A stretch of 53,333 bases of DNA, from contig JAFGVU010000164.1 in NCBI GenBank assembly GCA_016937855.1, positions 1 through 53,333 on the forward strand, given 5' to 3'. Below, in pieces: positions 38,835 to 47,145 of this stretch. Source of the stretch: Bacteroidales bacterium (GTDB lineage: Bacteria > Bacteroidota > Bacteroidia > Bacteroidales > ML635J-15). Each line of letters opens with the position of its first letter. Position 1 is the first letter of the stretch. The position numbers were made by a program, and so were the translations under genes. The notes beneath the pieces are model-generated. The model did no database searches. It was given only the letters and a program-made list of their open reading frames with translations, and was not told the origin of the DNA.

Positions 38835-39275
38835 TTAGGGATTTGGGCACTCGATGATTGTTTTCACAACATAAGCTTCGGGATAATCACCTGCCAATTC
38901 TTGTAAAAGAGAAACGGCATCAAATCTGTTTGTGAAGTCTCCAACCAAAACCTCAAAGTTTGGTTCGGTGTATGTAACATAAGCTTTGTGCTTACTATAC
39001 TGGAATCTTAGCCTGATTGAATTTGCCTCACTCCTAGCATTACTATGGTTTTGAGCATATATTTTAACTCTGTATCCAGGAAAACCTCTGCGCTTTTTAT
39101 TTAATCCAACATGAGTTTCTACAAAATTTTCTAATTGATCACTTTGAGAAATCGTAACTTTTCCATTATATGAATAGGAATCAAAATATCCAACATCAAC
39201 AGGGTCTATGCCTTGAGCTGCAACTATTGTGCAAATAAAAAATAAAGGCAGAATAATAAAATGTTTTGTCATCAT
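38835..39275 (-). CDS. Secreted SPOR-domain protein (146 aa)
   Basis: Signal peptide (TKHFIILPLFFICTIVAAQG). The C-terminal ~80 residues fit a SPOR domain that binds denuded peptidoglycan glycan strands: YRVKIYAQNHSNARSEANSI at its start, FEVLVGDFTNRFDAVSLLQEL in the second half (cited in part), then YVVKTII. The two adjacent ATGs at 39275 and 39272 are equivalent choices. It is the last gene of a minus-strand run that also contains a lipoprotein, a mini-protein and an Mpl-like Mur ligase, which fits a cell-wall role. Confidence 0.8.
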   Translation of the reverse strand: MMTKHFIILPLFFICTIVAAQGIDPVDVGYFDSYSYNGKVTISQSDQLENFVETHVGLNKKRRGFPGYRVKIYAQNHSNARSEANSIRLRFQYSKHKAYVTYTEPNFEVLVGDFTNRFDAVSLLQELAGDYPEAYVVKTIIECPNP

Positions 39276-39305
39276 GGTTAAAATTTTTGTAAAAATACAA
39301 ATAAT

Positions 39306-39758
39306 TTAAAATTTGTCAATATTTTGTTTGTGATTAACTTTAATTCTTTTAGGAATTCCAAATTTTGAGACCGTTACGGTTCCTTTAACTTCCAGTTCAG
39401 GATTTCGCTTTTGCATTTCGGCCACAAGAAATAAAACATTTGTCAAAGCATCTTTTGGCGTAATCTCAAAAGAAACGGGGTAAGTCTCTTTAGATTTTGC
39501 AGGAATTTTTATTTTGTCCAACTTATTTACTTTTCCAACATTTCTGCCATTTACAAATAAGTCAAGATTAACTTTCTTTATGATAAAAGAAAACGAGTTT
39601 GGATTCTCAATTGGAATTTGAATTTTAAGCCTTACAGCCTTCATGCTTAGCTCCTCAGGTTCAACTCCGCTAGGATTTCCAATGTTAATATTCTGCACAG
39701 AACACGAAAACAGTACAATAGAAATTACCCCAATAATAAAAAACCCAATATTTTTCAT
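39306..39758 (-). CDS. LEA type 2-like lipoprotein (150 aa)
   Basis: A lipoprotein signal with a lipobox at LFSCS (Cys19), then a single beta-sandwich domain like LEA14/water-stress (LEA_2) proteins: AVRLKIQIPIENPNSFSFII, then VNLDLFVNGRNVG, and IPAKSKETYPVSFEI. These domains appear in bacterial envelope proteins of unknown function. It lies 30 bp upstream of the SPOR gene and 69 bp downstream of the mini-protein gene, on the same strand. Function is not known. Confidence 0.75.
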   Translation of the reverse strand: MKNIGFFIIGVISIVLFSCSVQNINIGNPSGVEPEELSMKAVRLKIQIPIENPNSFSFIIKKVNLDLFVNGRNVGKVNKLDKIKIPAKSKETYPVSFEITPKDALTNVLFLVAEMQKRNPELEVKGTVTVSKFGIPKRIKVNHKQNIDKF

Positions 39759-39827
39759 TTTATATATTTACTGTTAATTTGAAATTCGTTTGCAAAAATA
39801 TCAAAATCTATTCCACTTAAAAATATC

Positions 39828-40091
39828 TTACTTTAAATCTTGACTCCATTTGTCAATTTGGCTCTTGGCATCTTTTAATGACGCTCCTGTTATTTCTTTA
39901 AATTCCTTAATTGCTTGATTTGTATTGCCTGCTACCAATAATTTTTTTATTTGCTCAGGAATGTCTGTTTTAGGAATGTTATCAGAAAAGTCCAATCCGA
40001 GATTTCTAAAAATAAATTTTAATTTAATCTCAGTGTTTTCAATACGTTTTTCAATTTCATCCAATCTATTTTTTATCTCTTTATCATTCAT
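39828..40091 (-). CDS. Mini-protein with ribosomal L7/L12 C-terminal-like domain (87 aa)
   Basis: A charged coiled-coil-like N-terminus (~1-30, NDKEIKNRLDEIEKRIENTE) is followed by a C-terminal region (~45-87) that resembles the L7/L12 C-terminal domain: IKKLLVAGNTNQAIKEFKEI, then TGASLKDAKSQIDKW, compared with the KxxAIKxVREITGLGLKEAK pattern of L7/L12. It is not rplL itself, as the N-terminal dimerisation domain and hinge are missing. It lies 13 bp downstream of the Mpl-like ligase gene, so it is probably cotranscribed. Such short L7/L12-like proteins have no established role that I know of. Confidence 0.7.
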   Translation of the reverse strand: MNDKEIKNRLDEIEKRIENTEIKLKFIFRNLGLDFSDNIPKTDIPEQIKKLLVAGNTNQAIKEFKEITGASLKDAKSQIDKWSQDLK

Positions 40092-40104
40092 AATGGAAAA
40101 GTTA

Positions 40105-41460
40105 CTATTTGATTATTTTGTCACTAAATTCGAAAAAATCTACTCCGTTAAAATTACCACTACTCATCATAAGCAAATTGGTTTCATGATAATTATACTC
40201 TTGCAAATACTCCTGCAGTTCATTTGTGTCAGTAAAAACAATTGTGTTATCACCAAAGGACTCTCTAACAAAGTCTTCTTCAATTGCGGGTAGTCGCTTG
40301 TGTTTAATTACGTCATGACTATAATAAACTATTGCTATATCTGCGACTTTCATACAGTCTTTGTAATGTGGGATAAAGTTTTTCTGCAAACTTGAAAATG
40401 TGTGCAACTCCATGCATGCAATTAGCTTACGAGTTGGATATTTTTGCTTTAATGCTTTGATTGTTGCTCTGAGTTTCGAAGGTGCATGAGCAAAATCGAG
40501 ATAAAATGAAGAGTTCGCGTTTTCTTTAACAAGTTGGAGCCTTTTTGCTGCACCCTCAAAGTTCTGGATATTCTCCCAAAACACAGTTTCACTTACTCCA
40601 GCTTCCAAACATGCATATCTGGCAGCGTTAATGTTTTGCAGATTATGCTCCCCAAAAACACTCATTTTATAAACTTTGTTTTGGTGTTTTACACAAATAT
40701 TCTCATTGTCATCAATAAAATATTCGTGAGTATTGTATGGGATAGAAGATATCTGATTGTTTAAGTTAGAAATCTTTTGAAGATTCTCGTCTCCTTCAAA
40801 CCAAAATAGTTTTCCTCCTGAAGTAATTGACTTAATAAAAATACTAAATTGGTCAACATAGTTTTCAAAAGTCGGAAATACATTAATATGATCCCAGGCA
40901 ATACCGGTTAGTATCGCAATTTGTGGTTTATACCAATGAAATTTGGGCGTCAAGTCAATTGGTGAGGATAGGTACTCATCTCCTTCAAAAATCGCAATAG
41001 GATTATTCTCGTTAAGCTCTACCATTGTATCAAAACCCTTAATGTTTGCTCCAACCATATAGTCGAACTTCATATTGGCAGATTTTAACACATGCATAAT
41101 CATTGAAGTTATAGTAGTTTTACCGTGGCTACCTCCTATTACAATGCGCTTCTTGTTTTTAGTTTGTTCATACAAAAACTCAGGATAAGAGAATATTTTC
41201 AAACCTTTTTTTTGCGCCTCAACAAGCTCAGGATTATCTTTGCGTGCATGCATCCCAAGAATTATAATATCTATTTGCTTATTTATTTTTTGAGGAAACC
41301 ATCCAAACTCTGCCGGCAATAATCCATATTTTTCAAGCCTGGATAGTGATGGATTAAAAATCTCATCGTCAGACCCACTAACATCGTATCCTTTTTTGTG
41401 TAAGGCAATTGCTAAATTGTGCATTGCTGCGCCGCCGATTGCTATGAAGTGTATTTTCAT
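40105..41460 (-). CDS. mpl: Mur ligase family protein, Mpl-like (451 aa)
   Basis: An ATP-dependent amide ligase of peptidoglycan metabolism. The N-terminal Rossmann motif HFIAIGGAAMHNLAIAL and VSGSDDEIFNPS fit the MurC/Mpl group. The ATP-binding P-loop GSHGKTT is at 110-116. The central domain includes FEGDEYLSSPIDLTPKFHWY and AWDHINVFPTFENY, and the C-terminal domain FYLDFAHAPSKLRATI. Mpl reattaches recycled tripeptide to UDP-MurNAc. MurC adds L-Ala. I favour Mpl because of the GDEY...KF motif and the presence of envelope genes rather than a mur operon nearby, but MurC-like activity is not excluded. Confidence 0.8.
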   Translation of the reverse strand: MKIHFIAIGGAAMHNLAIALHKKGYDVSGSDDEIFNPSLSRLEKYGLLPAEFGWFPQKINKQIDIIILGMHARKDNPELVEAQKKGLKIFSYPEFLYEQTKNKKRIVIGGSHGKTTITSMIMHVLKSANMKFDYMVGANIKGFDTMVELNENNPIAIFEGDEYLSSPIDLTPKFHWYKPQIAILTGIAWDHINVFPTFENYVDQFSIFIKSITSGGKLFWFEGDENLQKISNLNNQISSIPYNTHEYFIDDNENICVKHQNKVYKMSVFGEHNLQNINAARYACLEAGVSETVFWENIQNFEGAAKRLQLVKENANSSFYLDFAHAPSKLRATIKALKQKYPTRKLIACMELHTFSSLQKNFIPHYKDCMKVADIAIVYYSHDVIKHKRLPAIEEDFVRESFGDNTIVFTDTNELQEYLQEYNYHETNLLMMSSGNFNGVDFFEFSDKIIK

Positions 41461-41762
41461 TTTTTAGTTTCTATAGTTTTTAAAAGTGTCTAAAGTTATG
41501 AGTGTCTAGAGTCCCGAAAAACCAATTTGTTTTTTGCAAATTTGTTGTTTTTCGAAGATCCTCGAGAAAATATGAAATTGCTTATTAGCATTTTAATATT
41601 TAACGAGGCTAAAAAGAGAAAACTGTAATTGTGAATAGTTCAATTTGCAGTTTCTGTCCCGTTATCCCGAGAATCCTCGAACCGGAGGTTCGGGATTTTC
41701 TCGGGATGTCTAGAGTTTAAAGGAGCGCTGTATAAATAGCTTACTCCGAAGTTTAGTTAACT
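41461..41762. repeat. Intergenic region with two large palindromes and repeated TGTCTAGAGT
   Basis: A ~302-bp gap without a gene. A hairpin is at 41515-41554 (CGAAAAAC/GTTTTTCG outer, AATTTG/CAAATT inner). A second is at 41664-41707 (ATCCCGAGAA/TTCTCGGGAT outer; TCC and CGAACC paired inner). The 10-mer TGTCTAGAGT occurs at 41503-41512 and 41707-41716, with a related GTGTCTAAAGT at 41486. It may be a degenerate miniature repeat element; copies elsewhere would be needed to prove it. Confidence 0.5.
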
Positions 41763-42332
41763 TTAGTCACATATTTTTTTCTCTATATAATCAATTAAAC
41801 TGTGAATTACTTTGATATGTATCTCCTGAATTCTATCTGAATATCCATTATGTGGAGCTCTAATTTCAATATCAGCAAGGTCTTTAATCATTCCTCCTGT
41901 TTTTCCGGTTAGGGCAACGACCTTCATACCTTTGTCTTTTGCTGCTTTTATAGCTTCAATAATATTTTCCGAATTTCCGCTAGTACTTATTGCCAAAAGA
42001 ATATCACCATTATTTCCTAAAGCTTCAACATATCTAGAAAAGATGAATTTAAACCCAAAATCGTTTGCAGTGCATGTAATATGTGATGGATCACTTATAG
42101 CAATTGCAGAAATAGCTTTGCGTTTTTCGCGAAAACTACCGGTAAGCTCCTCGGCAAAGTGCATTGCATCACTCATAGAGCCTCCGTTGCCGCATGAAAT
42201 TACTTTTCCACCGCTTTTAATTGAACTAATAATCACATCCCCTGCTACCTCAATTTTTCTAAAGTTTTCTTGGTCGCCAATAAAAGCATCCAACACTTTT
42301 TGAGCTTCTATAAAATGTTCTTTTATTTCCAT
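41763..42332 (-). CDS. gmhA: SIS-domain sugar isomerase, GmhA-like (189 aa)
   Basis: A sedoheptulose 7-phosphate isomerase-like protein, which starts ADP-heptose synthesis for LPS or capsule. The SIS domain shows [20 protein letters not shown] (the phosphosugar-binding start), then [34 protein letters not shown], and [15 protein letters not shown]. This pattern and the length (189) match GmhA closely. No other heptose genes are next to it. A TATTTTTG box lies 14 bp upstream. Confidence 0.85.
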   Translation of the reverse strand: MEIKEHFIEAQKVLDAFIGDQENFRKIEVAGDVIISSIKSGGKVISCGNGGSMSDAMHFAEELTGSFREKRKAISAIAISDPSHITCTANDFGFKFIFSRYVEALGNNGDILLAISTSGNSENIIEAIKAAKDKGMKVVALTGKTGGMIKDLADIEIRAPHNGYSDRIQEIHIKVIHSLIDYIEKKICD

Positions 42333-42345
42333 TTTGTTTTTTTTT

Positions 42346-42353
42346 CAAAAATA
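42346..42353 (-). promoter_or_regulatory. Candidate -7 box (TATTTTTG) for gmhA
   Basis: TAnnTTTG match 13 bp upstream of the gmhA ATG at 42332. It is divergent from the channel-gene promoter. Confidence 0.35.
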
Positions 42354-42416
42354 CACTTTAGTTTTTTAGTTCCAAAAAATATTAATTGTGCTGATATCAA
42401 TTATAGATCTTGCATT

Positions 42417-42447
42417 TTTGCCAGAATTAATGTTTGTAGTATATTTG
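42417..42447 (+). promoter_or_regulatory. Complete Bacteroidota-type promoter (TTTG-N19-TATATTTG)
   Basis: A -33 TTTG at 42417-42420 and a -7 TATATTTG at 42440-42447 with a 19-bp spacer, the best promoter match in the window. It fixes the start of the K+ channel at the GTG at 42462 and rules out the longer frame from 42270. Confidence 0.7.
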
Positions 42448-42461
42448 TAAAAACTATTACT

Positions 42462-43277
42462 GTGAAAAACGCATCGAGAAGTAATTTAAAAAACAGGCTT
42501 TATGTTATAATTTTTAAGTCGAACACACCGGCCGGCAAATTGTTTGATGTAGCTCTCCTGGTTGTTATTATTGTTAATTTACTTGCAGTTATGTTCGAGA
42601 GTATCGATTATTATCGCTCGAATTATGGATACTGGCTACGTGCTATAGAGTGGATGATAACGGCTCTATTTACAATTGAATATGCGTTAAGAATATGGGT
42701 GTTGAACAAAAAGTCGAAATACATATTCAGTTTTTATGGTATAGTTGATTTGCTTGCTATTTTACCATCTTTTATTGGATTATTTATTGCCGGAACGCAT
42801 TTATTAGTTGTTATAAGAACATTACGATTGCTGAGAATATTTTCCGTTTTTCAGCTAAGCAACTATACAAAACAAGGCAATTTTATTTTAAGATCAATTG
42901 CCAGTAGTTGGTCAAAAATATCAGTTTTCTTATTGTCAGTTATTGCTGTTATTACAGTAATTGGCACATTGATGTATTTAATCGAAGGGGCTGAAAACGG
43001 ATTTAAAAATATTCCAATTTCTATCTATTGGACAATTGTTACAATTACTACCGTAGGTTATGGCGATATTTCTCCGGCAACTCCGGCAGGTCAGTTTTTA
43101 GCAAGCATAGCAATGATAATAGGCTATTCAATTATTGCTGTACCAACTGGCATAATTACAGCCGAAGCAATGAAATCAAAAAAACAATCCATTACATGTC
43201 CACGTTGTTTCTCGGATAAAAACACCGAAGAAAACAATTATTGCTCAACCTGTGGCTTTTTGCTTAAAAAAGAATAA
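42462..43277 (+). CDS. Voltage-gated-type K+ channel with C-terminal zinc ribbon (271 aa)
   Basis: An inner-membrane potassium channel of the six-helix Kv/ion-transport type. The start is the GTG at 42462, just after the promoter. Hydrophobic helices run from ~27 to 235. The S4-like segment VVIRTLRLLRIF (~116-127) has arginines every third residue, and the pore has the selectivity filter TVGYGD at 197-202. After the last helix, a short tail carries C246, C249, C261 and C264 in CPRCF...CSTCGF, a zinc-ribbon-like element. Family channels usually end without it or with other regulatory domains. It may stabilise the tetramer or sense metal or redox state; this is inference. Confidence 0.88.
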   Translation: MKNASRSNLKNRLYVIIFKSNTPAGKLFDVALLVVIIVNLLAVMFESIDYYRSNYGYWLRAIEWMITALFTIEYALRIWVLNKKSKYIFSFYGIVDLLAILPSFIGLFIAGTHLLVVIRTLRLLRIFSVFQLSNYTKQGNFILRSIASSWSKISVFLLSVIAVITVIGTLMYLIEGAENGFKNIPISIYWTIVTITTVGYGDISPATPAGQFLASIAMIIGYSIIAVPTGIITAEAMKSKKQSITCPRCFSDKNTEENNYCSTCGFLLKKE

Positions 43278-43293
43278 TGTTACTACAAAAATA

Positions 43294-43641
43294 TTATTGC
43301 AAATTCATTAATCCATCAGCTATTTGAGTTGTCTCGCTTTTTACCTGACCAATTCCAATGACACCACCCGAGAACCCCGATGTGCCTGTGCTGATATGTA
43401 CACGAGCATTTTCAACCTTAACTTTAAACTTAAAATACTTTACAAAAGCACCAAAAAGTATTCTCATAGTACGGTTGCCCTTTTCAAAAACGCCATCATT
43501 AACTGTTCCTTCAACTAATTGATATCCTTTGCTTTTCATAAACATAGCCACAGAAGTTGCCAATTGATTGTCATTATCACATTCAAATACATGAATGAAA
43601 TTATCTGTGTTTCTAACTTCGTTCGCAATAAATTTAATCAT
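43294..43641 (-). CDS. Uncharacterised small protein (115 aa)
   Basis: I do not recognise a family. The protein has no signal peptide or membrane helix. It has a mixed alpha/beta look: a Ser/Asp-containing start (FIANEVRNTDNFIHVFECDNDNQ, cited in part), an acidic middle, and a glycine-rich SGFSGGVIGIGQVKSET near the end. There are basic and aromatic strands (FVKYFKFKVKVENARVHI). ATG start at 43641. It converges on the K+ channel gene with only 16 bp between stops. Upstream lies a long T14A8 tract. Confidence 0.6.
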   Translation of the reverse strand: MIKFIANEVRNTDNFIHVFECDNDNQLATSVAMFMKSKGYQLVEGTVNDGVFEKGNRTMRILFGAFVKYFKFKVKVENARVHISTGTSGFSGGVIGIGQVKSETTQIADGLMNLQ

Positions 43642-43763
43642 AATTTCAGTTTTTTTTTTTTTTAAAAAAAATAAAAAAAATATAAATACACAATATTATC
43701 ATATTGTTAAATCAAATAAATAAAAAATCATGGCAAATAATAAAATATTTGAAGAATTTTTAC

Positions 43764-43771
43764 TATATTTG
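43764..43771 (+). promoter_or_regulatory. Candidate -7 box (TATATTTG) ahead of the debranching-enzyme gene
   Basis: TAnnTTTG match 142 bp before the GDE start. A second box (TATTTTTG, 43890-43897) lies closer, 16 bp before the ATG at 43913. Two starts are possible. Confidence 0.3.
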
Positions 43772-43889
43772 TCAAACTCACTTTGCTATGAAAAAAAGTT
43801 ATAATCACTATATATTAGGTTTTTTAGACGATTGCATTTAATTAAGAATTTGTTAATGTAAAACGCGCTAAAAAAACGATATCTTAAAG

Positions 43890-43897
43890 TATTTTTG
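43890..43897 (+). promoter_or_regulatory. Candidate -7 box (TATTTTTG) for the alpha-glucan operon
   Basis: TAnnTTTG match 16 bp before the ATG at 43913. This location favours that ATG over the in-frame TTG at 43895, which would lie within the box. Confidence 0.4.
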
Positions 43898-43912
43898 ACA
43901 AAAATTTCGACA

Positions 43913-45868
43913 ATGGGAATAATAAAATTTGACAAAAAGCAACTAATAAATCTTGAGTATTCGTTAAATCGAGAATTATTAAGAACAAATCGTGCAGGAA
44001 CTTATGCAAGTACTACAATTATAGGCTGTAATACCAGAAAATATCATGGTTTACTGGTAGCTCCAATGGAGGATATTGATAACGAAAATCATGTTATTTT
44101 GTCAAGTCTTGATGCAACAGTTACTCAACATGAAGCTTCTTTTAATCTTGGAGTACGTAAATATCCCGGGATTTATGAGCCAAAGGGACATAAATATGTT
44201 AGAGACTTTGAAATAGACATTATCCCAAAAATCATTTATCGCGTTGGTGGAGTGGTTTTGCAAGTTGAGAGAATTCTCAGCGAAGACGATCGAATAATGA
44301 TAAAATATACCTTGTTGGATGCACATTCGGAAACAACTCTTAAGCTTAAACCATTTTTAGCTTTTAGAAATGTACATAATCTAGGCAAAGCAAATTTATT
44401 TGTTAATACTAAATATCAATCCGTCGAAAACGGCATCAGAGTAAGAATGTACGATGGATACAAACATCTTTATATGCAATTTAACAAAGAAGTTGATTAT
44501 GTTCACGTTCCTGATTGGTATTATAATGTAGAGTATATCGAAGAACAAAGACGGGGATACGATTTTCAGGAAGACCTATATGTACCCGGATATTTTGAGA
44601 TGAATATTAAAAAGGATGAAAGCATTATTTTTAGTGCTGGATTAAAAGAAATAAAAGCCAATACTATAACGAAAAGTTTTTCTTCTGCACTTAAAAAAAG
44701 ACAAACACGTGAAACCTATCTCGACTGTTTAAAAAGTGCTGCACAACAATTTATTTACAATAGAAATGGTAAAACCGAAATTATAGCCGGGTTTCCGTGG
44801 TTTGGACGTTGGGGGCGAGATACATTTATTGCACTTCCGGGTCTAACTCTTTATAATGGAGATATTAAAACCTGCAAAGATGTTTTGGATACAATGACTA
44901 AGGACCTTAAAGATGGACTATTTCCAAACATTGGTTCTGGTGAAACAACAGCAATGAATTCTGTTGACGCACCACTTTGGTTTTTTTGGACTCTTCAGGA
45001 ATATTCAGGTTTTGTTAAAGACAAAGCGGTAATTTGGAAAGAGTTTGGCAAAAAAATGAAGCATATTCTCGAGAACTATCGAAAAGGGACACACTTTAAT
45101 ATCAAAATGCATGATAATGGACTTATATGGGCAGGCGAAACAGGAAAAGCATTAACATGGATGGATGCAGTTGTTGCCGGAAAGCCTGTAACTCCACGAC
45201 ATGGTTTTGCAGTAGAAATAAATGCTCTTTGGTACAATGCTTTAATGTTTAGTTTGGAACTTGCTCAAGTTGCAGGAGATCAAGACTTTATTGACGAATG
45301 GTCTGTAATTCCTGAAGTAACAAAACTATCTTTCCTTGAAAAATTTTGGTGCGACGACCGAAAATACCTTGCCGATTATGTCACATACGACTATGTTGAT
45401 TGTAGCGTAAGACCAAACCAAATATTTGCATGTTCTCTGACTTATTCTCCACTGTCGGATCACAAAAAAGAAAGAGTGTTAGAAACTGTTCGCAAAAATT
45501 TGTTAACCAATAAAGGATTAAGGTCTCTAAGTCCCGAACACCCCGACTATCAGGGGTTTTGTGAAGGAAACCAAGAACAGCGCGACAGAGCATATCATCA
45601 AGGAACAGTCTGGCCTTGGTTATTGGGCCATTTTTGTCAAGCATATCTTGATGTTCATGAAAAAAGTGCCATAACCTTCGTCGAGAAAATTTTTAACTCT
45701 TTTCAGGAAGATATGACAATGCACGGAATTGGCTCAATCTCTGAAATCTATGACGGAGATCCACCTCACACACCAAGAGGTTCTATATCTCAGGCATGGA
45801 GTGTAGCAGAAATTATCAGAATACACTACTTAGTAGAAAAACTTAAAAATACGGAGGCAAAAATATGA
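43913..45868 (+). CDS. Glycogen debranching enzyme (amylo-alpha-1,6-glucosidase type) (651 aa)
   Basis: Hydrolyses alpha-1,6 branches in glycogen or related alpha-glucans. The N-terminal domain (~1-220, INLEYSLNRELLRTNRAG; cited in part) and the all-helical catalytic domain (~270-640) fit the GDE_N/GDE_C (GH133-like) type. Landmarks are GFPWFGRWGRDTFIALPGL, then DGLFPNIGSGE...NSVDAPLWFFW, and RDRAYHQGTVWPWLLGHF. No signal peptide, so it is cytoplasmic. Length is usual for the bacterial form. The stop overlaps the start of the glycosyltransferase gene as ATGA, and a GH57 gene follows, forming a three-gene alpha-glucan operon. Confidence 0.93.
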   Translation: MGIIKFDKKQLINLEYSLNRELLRTNRAGTYASTTIIGCNTRKYHGLLVAPMEDIDNENHVILSSLDATVTQHEASFNLGVRKYPGIYEPKGHKYVRDFEIDIIPKIIYRVGGVVLQVERILSEDDRIMIKYTLLDAHSETTLKLKPFLAFRNVHNLGKANLFVNTKYQSVENGIRVRMYDGYKHLYMQFNKEVDYVHVPDWYYNVEYIEEQRRGYDFQEDLYVPGYFEMNIKKDESIIFSAGLKEIKANTITKSFSSALKKRQTRETYLDCLKSAAQQFIYNRNGKTEIIAGFPWFGRWGRDTFIALPGLTLYNGDIKTCKDVLDTMTKDLKDGLFPNIGSGETTAMNSVDAPLWFFWTLQEYSGFVKDKAVIWKEFGKKMKHILENYRKGTHFNIKMHDNGLIWAGETGKALTWMDAVVAGKPVTPRHGFAVEINALWYNALMFSLELAQVAGDQDFIDEWSVIPEVTKLSFLEKFWCDDRKYLADYVTYDYVDCSVRPNQIFACSLTYSPLSDHKKERVLETVRKNLLTNKGLRSLSPEHPDYQGFCEGNQEQRDRAYHQGTVWPWLLGHFCQAYLDVHEKSAITFVEKIFNSFQEDMTMHGIGSISEIYDGDPPHTPRGSISQAWSVAEIIRIHYLVEKLKNTEAKI

Positions 45869-47142
45869 AAGTACTAATGTTTGGATGGGAATTTCCTCCG
45901 CATATTACCGGAGGATTAGGAACAGCCTGTTACGGACTAACAAAAGGGCTTTCAAAATTCGATGTTGAAGTACTTTTTGTTGTCCCAAAAACATATGGAG
46001 ACGAAGATCAGTCTTTTATTACTATTGCCGATGCCGGCGATGTAGTGATTACAGAACGGAAATCTACAAATCAAGAGTTTTGGGATAATTTTAGATATAT
46101 GGAAGTCGGTTCAAACCTTATTCCATACATGGATCCCGAAGAATTTAAGAAAATTTTTGATGAAAAGATTTTGACACACACCGAATTCTCAGAGGAAGTA
46201 TTCGCACAAAACTTTAAATTTTCAGGTTCATACGGAAAGGACCTATATCAGGAGGTTGCCCGTTATGCCTTAATTGCTGCATACATTGCAGCAAATAACG
46301 ATTTTGATATTATTCACGCTCACGATTGGTTAACATACTCTGCCGGAGTTGCAGCAAAAGCTGTCTCAGGAAAACCGCTTGTAGTTCATATGCATGCTAC
46401 CGAATTTGACCGTTCGGGCGAAAATGTTAATCAGAAAGTTTATGATATCGAACGAAGCGGAATGGAAGCTGCCGATAAAGTTATTGCAGTTAGTAATCTT
46501 ACCAGAAATACTGTAATCAATAAATACGGTATTCATCCCGATAAGGTTGTTACTGTTCATAACTCGGTCGAGCCAATTTCTCTTCCCGATTTCACAGTAA
46601 ATAAGGCAGTTAAAGAAAAAATTGTAACTTTTTTGGGTAGGATTACTTACCAAAAAGGCCCCGATTACTTTATCGAAGCTGCCAAGTTAGTTATTGACAG
46701 AGACCCAAATGTGCGTTTTGTTATGGCTGGTAGTGGCGATATGCTTAACAAAATGATTAGAAGAGTTGCACAACTTGGAATTGCTACGAAATTCCATTTT
46801 GCCGGATTCCTAAAAGGACATGAGGTTTTCGAAATGTTTAGTATGAGCGATGTGTATGTAATGCCATCGGTAAGCGAACCGTTTGGAATTTCTCCTCTGG
46901 AAGCAATGATGTCTGACGTGCCTGTGATTATTTCAAAACAATCGGGAGTGGCCGAAATCTTAAAACACGCTCTTAAAGTTGACTTTTGGGATGTCGAAGA
47001 TATGGCTGACGCAATATATGGAATGCTTCATTACGAAGGATTATCAAAAATGTTTAAAAAATATGGAAAAGTCGAAGTCGAAAATCTTAGATGGGAAAAC
47101 TCCGCATACAAAGTCAAGGAAGTATATAAATCTTTATTATAA
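45865..47142 (+). CDS. Glycosyltransferase, GT4/GT5-like, glycogen/alpha-glucan type (425 aa)
   Basis: A two-Rossmann (GT-B) glycosyltransferase. The N-terminus has the nucleotide-sugar synthase-like motif GWEFPPHITGGLGTACYGL, with the GGLG loop at 16-19 comparable to glycogen synthase KxGGL. The C-terminal half has GRITYQKGPDYFIEAAKLV and the EPFGISPLEAM motif (E-x7-E) with SKQSGVAEIL. It is probably cytoplasmic and adds glucose to alpha-glucan. Whether it is ADP- or UDP-glucose dependent is not shown. It is coupled to the debranching enzyme by ATGA overlap and sits before the GH57 gene. Confidence 0.9.
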   Translation: MKVLMFGWEFPPHITGGLGTACYGLTKGLSKFDVEVLFVVPKTYGDEDQSFITIADAGDVVITERKSTNQEFWDNFRYMEVGSNLIPYMDPEEFKKIFDEKILTHTEFSEEVFAQNFKFSGSYGKDLYQEVARYALIAAYIAANNDFDIIHAHDWLTYSAGVAAKAVSGKPLVVHMHATEFDRSGENVNQKVYDIERSGMEAADKVIAVSNLTRNTVINKYGIHPDKVVTVHNSVEPISLPDFTVNKAVKEKIVTFLGRITYQKGPDYFIEAAKLVIDRDPNVRFVMAGSGDMLNKMIRRVAQLGIATKFHFAGFLKGHEVFEMFSMSDVYVMPSVSEPFGISPLEAMMSDVPVIISKQSGVAEILKHALKVDFWDVEDMADAIYGMLHYEGLSKMFKKYGKVEVENLRWENSAYKVKEVYKSLL

Positions 47143-47145
47143 AAA

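Noticed and set aside
41664-41707. Possible tRNA T-arm (GGTTCGGGA)
   Set aside because: The rest of a cloverleaf is missing. The sequence forms a single long hairpin instead.
42270-42461. Long N-terminal extension of the K+ channel
   Set aside because: It overlaps gmhA on the other strand and starts upstream of a complete promoter. The sequence is low-complexity Phe/Ser/Asn-rich.
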